From Rhodobacter sp. (GTDB lineage Bacteria; Pseudomonadota; Alphaproteobacteria; Rhodobacterales; Rhodobacteraceae), in NCBI GenBank assembly GCA_020637515.1, contig JACKKG010000001.1, forward strand, positions 310,001-374,000: DNA of 64,000 nucleotides. Direction: 5' to 3'. This document shows positions 1-7,816 of this stretch, piece after piece; the first letter of the stretch is position 1; every line of letters begins with the position of its first letter. The notes beneath the pieces are model-generated. The model was not told the origin of the DNA and ran no database searches. It saw only the letters and a list, made by a program, of their open reading frames with translations. Made by a program: the position numbers and the translations under genes.

Positions 1-1
1 C

Positions 2-148
2 ATCATCGGCGCGGCCAAGGCCGTGGCGATCTGTGACGACCTCTCGGCGCGCTACGGCAAGCGGTTCGCCTGCCCGCAGATGCTGCGCGACATGGCAGCC
101 AAGGGGCAGACCTTCTACGGTGCGAACGCGGTGCAGACCGCGGCCTGA
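2..148 (+). CDS. 3-hydroxyacyl-CoA dehydrogenase, C-terminal fragment (FadB/FadJ type)
   Basis: Only the last 48 codons are inside the window; the gene begins upstream. The C-terminus (RFACPQMLRDMAAKGQTFYG, then a short tail) resembles the end of bacterial multifunctional FadB/FadJ proteins, which hydrate enoyl-CoA and oxidise 3-hydroxyacyl-CoA in beta-oxidation. The frame is open to the window edge and is followed within 50 bp by a clear hairpin terminator, so it is the last gene of its transcript. The family call is from memory of the C-terminal signature; the catalytic parts cannot be seen. Confidence 0.55.
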   Translation: MIGAAKAVAICDDLSARYGKRFACPQMLRDMAAKGQTFYGANAVQTAA

Positions 149-196
149 GGCGCCGTCGCCCCGGGGCATCCGTGCGTGCCCGCCGAACGAACAATG

Positions 197-221
197 GAAA
201 AGGGCCCCGCGGGGCCCTTTT
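197..221 (+). terminator. Rho-independent terminator after the truncated dehydrogenase gene
   Basis: A perfect inverted repeat, AAAAGGGCCCC and its complement around a CG centre, with A-runs on one side and T-runs on the other. Because it is symmetric it could also terminate the Hint-domain gene, which ends at 240 on the other strand. Confidence 0.8.
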
Positions 222-239
222 CACGTTCCGGTGCCGGGA

Positions 240-935
240 TCAGTGCGCGGCGTGCATCGCGGCGACCAGGCGGCGGCTTTGCGCCTCGGTCAGGCGCTGA
301 TACGTGCCGTGCGATCCCCAGGCCATCAGTTCCTCGGCGGTGCGCACGGTCTCGGTGTGGCGCGCGGGGCAATGGGCCAGCAGCGTGCCGTTCACATAGA
401 CCACTTCGTCGCCGTCGAATTCCAGCGTCACCGTCGTGATTTCGCGCGCCGGGGGAACCCGGGAAATCCCGCGGAAACCGTCCAGAGCTCCGGCGGACAC
501 CACCGTGAAAGCGTCGCCATACAGGGCCTCGGCCTCGTCGGATTCGATCAGCAGCGCCTGTTCGGGCAACACCCGCATTTCGGTTCGGTTGCCCAAAGCC
601 CGAGCCGGGATCTGCAACGGCCAGGCCGCCCGGGGGGCATCATGCGCGGCGGTCCACAAGGTCGAGACCGAAACCGATTTCAGCAGCTGCATCCCGTGAT
701 CGAAGGTCACCACCCGATCCCCGGGGCGCAGATCCTCGACCGGCAGCCAACCCAGATCGGTCGCGACCAGCGAGCCGGCGATCAGGCCCTCGGCGACCGA
801 ACCGGAATCGTTCCGGCCCATGCCTGCGTCACTGGCGGCGTCAAAGGTCCCGTCCCAGGCATTGCCGCGATCGGCAAACGCAAAGGGAATTGTCGCCCGG
901 AAATCACTCAAACCACCCATCCAACTCTGCAACAT
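240..935 (-). CDS. Hint (Hedgehog/intein, Hint_2) domain protein
   Basis: 231 aa. After a ~48-residue lead, residues about 50-190 match a Hint_2 domain as found in many Rhodobacterales proteins: GLIAGSLVATDLGW, then PVEDLRPGDRVVTFDHG. In self-processing Hint domains the first residue is a Cys/Ser nucleophile; here the equivalent position is Gly, so self-cleavage looks unlikely. Function unknown; such proteins are often exported by type I secretion or surface-linked, but no RTX repeats or signal peptide are visible. I prefer the start at 935, which has AAAGGA seven bases upstream, over the longer frame starting at 965, which lacks a ribosome site. It is monocistronic. Confidence 0.7.
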   Translation of the reverse strand: MLQSWMGGLSDFRATIPFAFADRGNAWDGTFDAASDAGMGRNDSGSVAEGLIAGSLVATDLGWLPVEDLRPGDRVVTFDHGMQLLKSVSVSTLWTAAHDAPRAAWPLQIPARALGNRTEMRVLPEQALLIESDEAEALYGDAFTVVSAGALDGFRGISRVPPAREITTVTLEFDGDEVVYVNGTLLAHCPARHTETVRTAEELMAWGSHGTYQRLTEAQSRRLVAAMHAAH

Positions 936-1093
936 GGTCTGTCCTTTCGTGAACACCGTTTGCATTCGATGGGTCCATACAACCGCCGGGAGGTGGCGAA
1001 GACGGGGAACGATTAAGGTAAATTGGTGATCTTTTCAGAAACCGATCCGTTGAAACGGCCACATTGGGGCCATTTCCGGCGAAATATGGCGAA

Positions 1094-1120
1094 CAATACC
1101 CCCAAGGTTTGGGGATTGGT
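1094..1120 (-). terminator. Possible terminator of the DMT transporter gene
   Basis: A six-base-pair hairpin (CCCCAA / TTGGGG, three-base loop) lies 35 bp past the stop of the minus-strand transporter and is followed on that strand by a T-rich TATTGTT. The stem is short, so confidence is modest. Confidence 0.4.
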
Positions 1121-1147
1121 TCCAGATGACAGGGAAATGGCGCGACC

Positions 1148-2059
1148 TCAGCGTCCGCGCACCGCGATCATCACACCGGCAGCAACGATCAACCCCATGC
1201 CCACCCATGCAACCGCGGCGATAGTTTCGCCCCATAGAAACCAGCTCCATGCGGCCGAGATCGGCAGGATGACATATTCGAAGATCGACACCCGGCTGGC
1301 CTCGGCCAGTTGATAGGCCTTGACCATGCAGCCCACGGCAACCATCGACCCGGCCGCCTGCACAAAGGTCCAGAACAGGACCTGGCCGTTCGGCAGAACC
1401 CAGCCGCGCAGGATGAACCCCTCGGCGCCGGCCGGAACCGCCGGGTGCCACAGCGCCAATCCCGCCAGGCCCGCAACACCCGCAACGCCCAGCGCCAGGA
1501 AGAACCCCAAGGTCATCGCCGCGGCGCTTTCCTGCGGGCACCATTCGCGCGTCGCCAGATTGCCCAGCGCATAAAGCGCCCCCGCCCCGACCGGCAGCAG
1601 GCTGGCCCAGCCCAGCGGCGAGTCCGCGCCGGGTTGCAGCACCAGCACCACGCCCAGAAAGCCCAGCGCCACGGCCGCGATCCGCACCGGCCCCAGCGCA
1701 TGGCCGAACCAGAAGCGCGAAAAGATCAGCACGAAAATGGGCGCGGTGAACAGGCCCGCCGCGGTCTGCGCCACGCTCAGAAAGGCCAGGCAACCGAAAT
1801 AGATCAGCATCGCGCCGGCGTGAATCGCCGAACGCAGCGCCAGCGCGCGCGTGTCGCGCGCCGCCAGACGCAACCGCAAGGGCCGCGCGGCCAGCACGAA
1901 CAACGCCGCCGCCATGGCCGTGCGCATCGCGTGGAACTGCCACAGACCGACATCGGCGGCGATGAGACGCACGAAATTGTCGGTGAAACCGATGAGCAGC
2001 GCATAGACCAGAACCGTGCCACCTGCGGCCAGCGTGTGGTTGCTCGGCGTGTCGGTCAT
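1148..2059 (-). CDS. DMT-family (EamA) membrane transporter
   Basis: 303 aa with about ten hydrophobic segments in two repeated halves, as in EamA/DMT-superfamily exporters of small metabolites or amino acids. The second half ends with a typical EYVILPISAAWSWFLWGE segment. Substrate cannot be read from the sequence. Start chosen at 2059 because GAAAGGGG lies just upstream on the minus strand; the open frame runs on to 2257 but enters the divergent acyl-CoA ligase gene. The short gap between the two divergent starts (2059 and 2143) must hold both promoters. Confidence 0.85.
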   Translation of the reverse strand: MTDTPSNHTLAAGGTVLVYALLIGFTDNFVRLIAADVGLWQFHAMRTAMAAALFVLAARPLRLRLAARDTRALALRSAIHAGAMLIYFGCLAFLSVAQTAAGLFTAPIFVLIFSRFWFGHALGPVRIAAVALGFLGVVLVLQPGADSPLGWASLLPVGAGALYALGNLATREWCPQESAAAMTLGFFLALGVAGVAGLAGLALWHPAVPAGAEGFILRGWVLPNGQVLFWTFVQAAGSMVAVGCMVKAYQLAEASRVSIFEYVILPISAAWSWFLWGETIAAVAWVGMGLIVAAGVMIAVRGR

Positions 2060-2142
2060 GTTCGAGGCCCCTTTCCGGCGGCGCCAAAGGCCGCCAATAT
2101 GCCCAATCAGAGGAACCTGCGCTTGGCAAGAGGGAGCACGCG

Positions 2143-3765
2143 ATGGGCTGGCTGGCGGATGAATCGGGACTGGACAAATGCGCGGCCAATTATGTGCCTC
2201 TGACGCCGTTGTCGCATCTGCAGCGCGCCGCCGACATCTTTGCCGACCGCGAGGCACTGGTCTATGGCACGCAGCGCTGGACCTATCGCGCCTATCACGC
2301 GCGCGTTTCGCGGCTGGCGTCGGCGCTGGCGGGGTTGGGGGTCAAGCCGGGCGACGTTGTCGCCACGCTCTTGCCCAATATCCCCGCGCATGCCGAGGCC
2401 CATTTCGGCGTGCCCGCCTGCGGCGCCATCCTGAACGCGATCAACACGCGACTGGATCTGGATACGGTCGCCTATATCCTGGAACACGCCGGCGCCAAGG
2501 TCGCACTGGTGGATTCCTCGCTGGTCGATCTGGTCGAACGGGCCTGCATCATCATCGGCGGTGGCCCGCGCATCATCGAGGTGCCCGACGAACAGGCCGG
2601 CGTTGCCGCAAGCGGGCGCCACCTCATCTATGAGGACCTGCTCGCGGGCGGCGATCCCGCCTGGGCCTGGGTCATGCCGCAGGACGAATGGGAATCGCTG
2701 GCGCTGAACTATACCAGCGGCACGACCGGGCGGCCCAAGGGCGTGGTCTATCACCACCGGGGCGCCTATCTCAGCACGCTGAGCCAGCCGATCAGCTGGC
2801 GGATGACGCTGTATCCGCGCTATCTGACCATCGTGCCCATGTTTCACTGCAACGCCTGGTGCCACCCCTGGATGATCCCGGCCCTGGGGGGCGCGGTGAT
2901 CTGCCTGCGCGACATCACCGCGCGCGGGATCTACCAGGCTGTCGCACAGGAAAAGGCCACTCATTTCGGCGGCGCGCCGATCGTGCTGAACACCATCGTC
3001 GGCGCCAACGAGGCCGAACGCCTCCCCTTTGACCATGTGGTCGAGGTGTTCACGGCCGGGGCCCCGCCCCCGGCGGCGACGCTGGCCGCGATCGAGCCGC
3101 TGGGCTTCAATGTCACCCAGGTCTATGGCCTGACCGAAACCTACGGCCCCGCCACCGAATGCACCTGGCACGAGGGGTTCGACGCCCTGCCGCAGGCCGA
3201 ACGCGCCGCCGTCAAGGCGCGCACCGGCGTGCTGATGCCCTTCATGGAAGACATCACGGTGCTGGACCCGCAGATGCGCCCCGTGCCCCGCGATGGGGCC
3301 GCGCTTGGTGAGATCATGCATCGCGGCAACGGCGTGATGAAGGGCTATTTCCGCAACCCCGAGGCGACGCGCGCAGCCTTTGACGGCGGCTATTTCCATT
3401 CGGGCGACATCGCGTTCCGGCACGAGGATGGCTATATCAAGATCGCGGACCGCTCGAAGGACATCATCATCTCGGGTGGCGAGAATGTGAGTTCGGTCGA
3501 AGTCGAGGGCGCGCTGGCGCATCACCCGGCGGTCTCGTTGTGCGCGGTGGTGGCGAAGCCGGACGACAAATGGGGCGAGGTGCCCTGCGCCTTTTTCGAG
3601 TTGAAAGCCGGCGCTGAAGCCACCGAGGCCGAGTTGATCGCTTTTTGCCGCGAGCGTCTCGCCGGGTTCAAGACACCGAAACGCATCGTGTTCCACGAAT
3701 TGCCCAAGACCTCGACCGGAAAGATTCAGAAGTTCGAATTGCGTGCGTTGGCAAGGACCCTGTGA
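2143..3765 (+). CDS. Acyl-CoA synthetase (AMP-forming, ANL superfamily)
   Basis: 540 aa, full length. It activates a carboxylic acid to its CoA thioester with ATP. Signatures seen: the AMP-binding loop YTSGTTGRPKGVV (about residue 190), YGLTETYGP, GEIMHRGNGVMKGY, the HSGDIAFRHEDGYIKIADRSKD hinge region, and the catalytic Lys in PKTSTGKIQK near the C-terminus. The family includes medium-chain acyl-CoA ligases and the DmdB 3-methylmercaptopropionyl-CoA ligases of marine Rhodobacterales, and the N-terminus has that general look, but the acid substrate cannot be decided here and no other dmd genes are nearby. AGGGAG lies seven bases before the ATG. Confidence 0.88.
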   Translation: MGWLADESGLDKCAANYVPLTPLSHLQRAADIFADREALVYGTQRWTYRAYHARVSRLASALAGLGVKPGDVVATLLPNIPAHAEAHFGVPACGAILNAINTRLDLDTVAYILEHAGAKVALVDSSLVDLVERACIIIGGGPRIIEVPDEQAGVAASGRHLIYEDLLAGGDPAWAWVMPQDEWESLALNYTSGTTGRPKGVVYHHRGAYLSTLSQPISWRMTLYPRYLTIVPMFHCNAWCHPWMIPALGGAVICLRDITARGIYQAVAQEKATHFGGAPIVLNTIVGANEAERLPFDHVVEVFTAGAPPPAATLAAIEPLGFNVTQVYGLTETYGPATECTWHEGFDALPQAERAAVKARTGVLMPFMEDITVLDPQMRPVPRDGAALGEIMHRGNGVMKGYFRNPEATRAAFDGGYFHSGDIAFRHEDGYIKIADRSKDIIISGGENVSSVEVEGALAHHPAVSLCAVVAKPDDKWGEVPCAFFELKAGAEATEAELIAFCRERLAGFKTPKRIVFHELPKTSTGKIQKFELRALARTL

Positions 3766-3785
3766 GAAGGCGGCGTGAGCAGGCA

Positions 3786-3839
3786 GCGGGGGCTGCCGCC
3801 CCCGCACCCCCGCCCCAAGGGGGGCACGCCCCCCTTGGG
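3786..3839. repeat. Tandem GC-rich hairpins (intergenic palindromic element)
   Basis: Two perfect hairpins stand side by side: arms GCGGGGGC/GCCCCCGC at 3786-3805, and 11-bp arms CCCAAGGGGGG/CCCCCCTTGGG at 3814-3839 with a CACG loop. There is no T-run, so this is not a classic intrinsic terminator. Similar GC-hairpin elements are common between genes in Rhodobacteraceae. The rest of 3766-3962 shows nothing else. Confidence 0.6.
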
Positions 3840-3962
3840 AAACCCCGTGGCCCGGTTTCGACACGATGAAGCAGTGGTGAAGGGCCCGTCTCTGGTGCCG
3901 GGGCCCGGGGTGCGGTAGCATGGGGCAAACCCGCAGCAAGAGAACCGGGACGGCACTGAGGC

Positions 3963-4988
3963 ATGACGGCGCTTGAAAAATACGCGCGGCTCGAAGGGCC
4001 CGGTGTCTGGCGTGCCGGAGCCGATGCCCAGCGGCGCGATGTGGTCGTGTCGCTGGGTGAATCCAGCCTGATGATCGCCGACACGCGGTCCGGGCAGGCC
4101 TTGAGCCATTGGTCCCTGCCCGCCGTGCAGCGCCTGACGCGGGGCACGCGTCCGGCGGTCTATGCCCCCTCGATCGAAAGCGAAGGCGAGACGCTGGAAA
4201 TCGACGACGCCTTGCTGATCGAGGCGCTGGAAACGATCCACAGCGCGCTGGCCCCCCGCCCTCCGACGCGCTGGTTGCGCCTGGGCATGATCGGCGCCGT
4301 GGCCGTTTTGGCCGTCGCCGCGGCGCTGTGGGTTCCGGGTGTCCTGGTCGAGCGCACCGCCGCAATCGTGCCGCCGGCGATGCGTGCGCAGATCGGCCGC
4401 GAGGCGCTGGATGGCATGACATTATCCGCCGCAAGCGCGCGCCTTTGCGCCAACCCCGAGGGGCGGCAGGCGCTGGCCACGCTGCGCACCCGTGTTCTGG
4501 GTGCCGATTGGCGGGTCAGCGTGGTCAGCGGCGTGCCGGGGTTCGAGATCGCCTCGCTTCCCGGGCGGCAGATCGTGCTGGGCGACGACCTTGTCTCGCG
4601 CCTGGACAGCGGCGAGGCGCTGGCCGGATGGCTGGCGGCCGAGGCCCTGGACATTGAGGCCCATGATCCGTTGATCGAGGCGCTGCACTATGCCGGCACC
4701 CGGGCCACAGTGACGCTGCTGGTCACCGGAACCTTGGCCGAGGATGCCCTGAGGGGGTATGCGCTGCAACGGTTCGCCCGCCCGCCCGCGATGCCCGAGG
4801 CCGAGGCCCTGGGCGGCTGGCTGGACGGATTGGGCGTCTCATCGACCGCCTATGCGCTGTCGCTTCCCGATGGGTGGCAGGAATTGGCGCAGCGTCTGGC
4901 GGATCGCACGGCGACGGCGCCACGCACGGGCGAGCGGCTGCTCAGTGACGGCGAGTGGCTGACGGTGCAAGGCATCTGCGCAAACTGA
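3963..4988 (+). CDS. Membrane-anchored, probably inactive M48-peptidase-like protein
   Basis: 341 aa. Residues 1-100 form a soluble N-domain, 105-127 a single transmembrane helix, and 140-341 an outward or periplasmic domain. That domain follows the M48 (HtpX/Oma1/BepA) layout: ASLPGRQIVLGDDLVSRL resembles the usual segment before the active site, but the HExxH zinc motif is replaced by AEALD (residues 226-230) followed by IEAHD, and the third-ligand motif ExEAD appears as EAEAL (279-283). So the fold may remain without zinc chemistry. The pseudo-peptidase reading is my inference; the gene would normally be annotated hypothetical. It stands alone between a hairpin element and a convergent SPOR gene. 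Confidence 0.6.
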   Translation: MTALEKYARLEGPGVWRAGADAQRRDVVVSLGESSLMIADTRSGQALSHWSLPAVQRLTRGTRPAVYAPSIESEGETLEIDDALLIEALETIHSALAPRPPTRWLRLGMIGAVAVLAVAAALWVPGVLVERTAAIVPPAMRAQIGREALDGMTLSAASARLCANPEGRQALATLRTRVLGADWRVSVVSGVPGFEIASLPGRQIVLGDDLVSRLDSGEALAGWLAAEALDIEAHDPLIEALHYAGTRATVTLLVTGTLAEDALRGYALQRFARPPAMPEAEALGGWLDGLGVSSTAYALSLPDGWQELAQRLADRTATAPRTGERLLSDGEWLTVQGICAN

Positions 4989-5033
4989 CCCCCTCATGCC
5001 CGGGGCACGAGGGGGACGCGCGGGGGGCCGCGA

Positions 5034-6119
5034 TCAGCGGATATAGGCGTCGGAATAGCCCAAAGCGCGCGCCGCACCCAGCGCGGCGCTGAGTTCCGCA
5101 CGCGACGAGAACGGCCCGGCCAGCACGACCTGCACCTGGCGGCCGCCGCTGGTGGCCTGCCCGGTGGCGACCGGCATTCCCTGGGCTTGCAGCCGCGAGA
5201 TCGTGGCGCGTGCATTCGCCGCGACCCCGAAGGTGCCGACCTGGACATACTGGCCGTTGCTCATGTGTCCGCCCGTCGGCGTTGTATCGCGACGGCTGGC
5301 GCGGCTGTCGATCGGCGCAGTGGTGCCCATGGTGGACACCCGCGCACGCGGCGCGGCCCGCTGCGGCTGCACCGAGGCGCCGTGGAGGTAGGGCTCGGGC
5401 CAGCGCGGCGCATAGGGCGGGGGCAGCATGTAGACGTTGTTGTCGGGCGCGGGATAGGGGTTCGCGCCGTCCCAGGGCTGCCACTGGCCACCGTTGGGCG
5501 ACTGCTGGCGCAGCGCGTCGGCCGGGTGTTCAGCCTGCGGACCGCAGCGCAACGGCAGATCGGGGCGCACGGGCGAGGGCACGGCGTAGAGCTGGCTGTG
5601 GGGCGAATAATTGGTGCAGGGCGACGGGCCGGTCTGGTCATAGAAGCTCCAGCGGCGATCCAGCGCGCTGGCCTGAGCCTGATAGACCTGCGCAGGGCGG
5701 CTGCGCCCTTGCTCGGGCGGGACGGACCAGGGGGCGTTGCGGCGGCCCGTCGCGGGGGCGGCCTGCGCGGTGCGGACGCGCGCCGGCGCGGTCGCCGCAG
5801 CGGCGGTCGCGGTCCGGGCGGGCGAGGCCGCGCGCACGGTCACCGGTGCCGGCGTGGCGGCCGCGACCCGCGCGGCCCCCGACGGGGCGCTGGGTTCGAA
5901 CCCGCACATCGGGCGACGGTCATCGCCATACCGCGGCACCCACGAGGTGGCCCCGTTGAAGCCGGCACGAATGAACACGCAACCGTTCGAGTCGACATAC
6001 TGCGACTGCGTGTAGCTGGCAGGCGGGATTTCAGCCGGCGTGCGGCCGGCTTGCGCCTGGGCCATCGCCGCCGAGAGGACCACGGCTACCGCCGCCGTGG
6101 AAAGAATTTTGGCAACCAT
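5034..6119 (-). CDS. SPOR-domain protein (exported, peptidoglycan-binding)
   Basis: 361 aa: a signal peptide (MVAKILSTAAVAVVLSAAMAQAQA), a region with paired Cys (NGCVFIRAGF; RPMCGFEP), a long Ala/Pro-rich linker, and a C-terminal SPOR domain of about 75 residues (YVQVGTFGVAANARATISRL ... QVQVVLAGPFSSRAEL ... YSDAYIR). SPOR domains bind peptidoglycan stripped of stem peptides and bring proteins to the division septum. Start set at 6119, where AGGGGG lies a few bases upstream and the signal peptide begins cleanly; the frame extends to 6146 without a better site. Confidence 0.85.
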   Translation of the reverse strand: MVAKILSTAAVAVVLSAAMAQAQAGRTPAEIPPASYTQSQYVDSNGCVFIRAGFNGATSWVPRYGDDRRPMCGFEPSAPSGAARVAAATPAPVTVRAASPARTATAAAATAPARVRTAQAAPATGRRNAPWSVPPEQGRSRPAQVYQAQASALDRRWSFYDQTGPSPCTNYSPHSQLYAVPSPVRPDLPLRCGPQAEHPADALRQQSPNGGQWQPWDGANPYPAPDNNVYMLPPPYAPRWPEPYLHGASVQPQRAAPRARVSTMGTTAPIDSRASRRDTTPTGGHMSNGQYVQVGTFGVAANARATISRLQAQGMPVATGQATSGGRQVQVVLAGPFSSRAELSAALGAARALGYSDAYIR

Positions 6120-6188
6120 TATCAACCCCCTGTTACCTTGAGCCAAGGATGCAACGGCGGCGACGTGGAGTAAAGCCTTAAGTTCCGG

Positions 6189-6821
6189 TCACTTGGTGCC
6201 GAACATCCGGTCACCGGCATCGCCCAGCCCGGGCACGATATAGCCGTGGTCGTTCAGGTGATCGTCCAGCGCGGCGGTGACGATGCGCACGTCGGGGTGG
6301 GCCTGCCGCATCCGTTCGACCCCCTCGGGCGCCGCCAGCAGGCACAGGAAGATGACATTCCTGGCGCCCTGCGCCTTGATCAGGTCGATCGCCGCGGCCG
6401 AGGAATTGCCAGTCGCCAGCATCGGGTCCACCACGATCGTCCAGCGTTCCGCCAGATCGGGGGGCAGTTTGCAATAGTATTGCACGGGCGTCAGCGTCTC
6501 GGGGTCACGGTAGAGGCCGACAAAACCGACCCGCGCCGCAGGGATCAGTTCCAGAATTCCGTCCAGCAGCCCGTTGCCCGCGCGCAGGATCGACACCAGC
6601 GCCAGCTTGCGCCCCTCGAGCATGGGCGCATCCATCGGGCACAGCGGGGTTTCGATCCTGACCGTCGTCAGGGGCAGGTCGCGCGTCACCTCATAGGCCA
6701 ACAGCATCGAGATCTCGCGCAGCAACTGGCGAAACTTCGAGGTCGAGGTCGCCTTGTCGCGCATGATGCTGAGCTTGTGCTGCACCAGGGGATGGGTGAC
6801 GACGGTCAGGTGTTCGGTCAT
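6189..6821 (-). CDS. upp: Uracil phosphoribosyltransferase
   Basis: 210 aa, normal length. It converts uracil plus PRPP to UMP. The PRPP-binding loop VVDPMLATGNSSAAAI, the HPLVQHKLSIMRDKAT N-terminus, the SILRAGNGLLDG loop and the C-terminal GYIVPGLGDAGDRMFGTK (uracil-binding) are all present. The ATG overlaps the add stop as ATGA. It is the last gene of the cdd-deoA-deoB-add-upp operon and salvages the uracil made when DeoA splits deoxyuridine. Confidence 0.97.
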   Translation of the reverse strand: MTEHLTVVTHPLVQHKLSIMRDKATSTSKFRQLLREISMLLAYEVTRDLPLTTVRIETPLCPMDAPMLEGRKLALVSILRAGNGLLDGILELIPAARVGFVGLYRDPETLTPVQYYCKLPPDLAERWTIVVDPMLATGNSSAAAIDLIKAQGARNVIFLCLLAAPEGVERMRQAHPDVRIVTAALDDHLNDHGYIVPGLGDAGDRMFGTK

Positions 6822-7816
6822 GCGCGGCCCTCGATGGTCTGGATGATGCGATTGCGGGTGCCCGCGTCGCAGAACGCGGCCCGGGCCGCATCGAGATTGA
6901 TCGCGCGGAAATCTTCCTCTGTCCAGCCAAAGGCTTGCGCGAGGGCGTCGTATTCCCGCGTCAGCGTGGTGTGAAAGAACGGCGGATCGTCGGTGGACAG
7001 CGACACGCGCACCCCGCGATCCCTGAGCCGCGCCACGGGGTGGTCGGCAAAGGTCGGATAGATGCCCAGAAAGACGTTCGATCCCGGGCAAACCTCGAGC
7101 GTGACAGCGTCCTCGGCCAGCCGATCGACCAGCGCGAGGTCCTCGATCGCGCGGACACCGTGGCCGATACGTTCGGGGCGCAGATGATCCAGCGCGTCGC
7201 GCACGCTGTCGGGGCCGCCCCATTCGCCGGCATGGGCCGTCAGCCTGAGCCCGGCTTCGCGCGCGCAGTCGAAGGCCCAGGTAAAATCGCGCGGGTTGAA
7301 CTGCTTTTCATCGCCCGCGATGCCGAAGCCGGTAATGAACGCGCCCGCCGTTTCCGCCGCGCAGCGGGCGATCGGGCGCGATTTCTCGGGGCCAAAGTGG
7401 CGGATCGGTGTGATGATCCCCCTGAGCGTGATGCCCATGGTCCGTTCGGCGTGCAACGCGGCCTCGTGGATGGCGTGCAGGTATTCCTTCCATGCGCCCA
7501 CATCGCCGCCGCCGCAGAAATCGGGCGACAGGAAGGTTTCGGCATAGATCACCCCGTCCCTGGCGCGTTCTTCCAGCACCGCGGTGGTCAGGCGGCCGAA
7601 ATCCTCGGGCGTCTGCAAGGTCGTCGTGGCGGCCTCGTAAACCTCGAGGAAATGCCAGAAATCGCGATAGGCATAACCGCCGTCTTCGGTGAAGATCCTT
7701 GAAATATCAAGGTTCTTTTCCTTTGCCAGCCCACGGATAAAGGCCGGCGGCGCGGCGCCTTCGAAATGCAGGTGCAGTTCCACCTTGGGCAAGGCGGGAT
7801 CGATACGGTCCGTCAA
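6818..7816 (-). CDS. add: Adenosine deaminase
   Basis: 332 aa from a TTG start. It deaminates (deoxy)adenosine to (deoxy)inosine. Zinc site HLHFEGA near the N-terminus, HAGEWGG, the catalytic IGHGVR, and STDDPPFF are all visible. I chose TTG at 7816: it has AAGGAG five bases upstream and overlaps the deoB stop as TTGA, like the other tight junctions in this operon; the in-frame ATG at 7894 would intrude into deoB and has no ribosome site. Provides substrates for purine salvage beside pyrimidine salvage by cdd, deoA and upp. Confidence 0.95.
   Translation of the reverse strand: MTDRIDPALPKVELHLHFEGAAPPAFIRGLAKEKNLDISRIFTEDGGYAYRDFWHFLEVYEAATTTLQTPEDFGRLTTAVLEERARDGVIYAETFLSPDFCGGGDVGAWKEYLHAIHEAALHAERTMGITLRGIITPIRHFGPEKSRPIARCAAETAGAFITGFGIAGDEKQFNPRDFTWAFDCAREAGLRLTAHAGEWGGPDSVRDALDHLRPERIGHGVRAIEDLALVDRLAEDAVTLEVCPGSNVFLGIYPTFADHPVARLRDRGVRVSLSTDDPPFFHTTLTREYDALAQAFGWTEEDFRAINLDAARAAFCDAGTRNRIIQTIEGRA

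Noticed and set aside
2143..3765. Naming the acyl-CoA ligase dmdB (DMSP demethylation)
   Set aside because: Family resemblance only; dmdA, dmdC and dmdD are absent nearby, and medium-chain ligases look alike.
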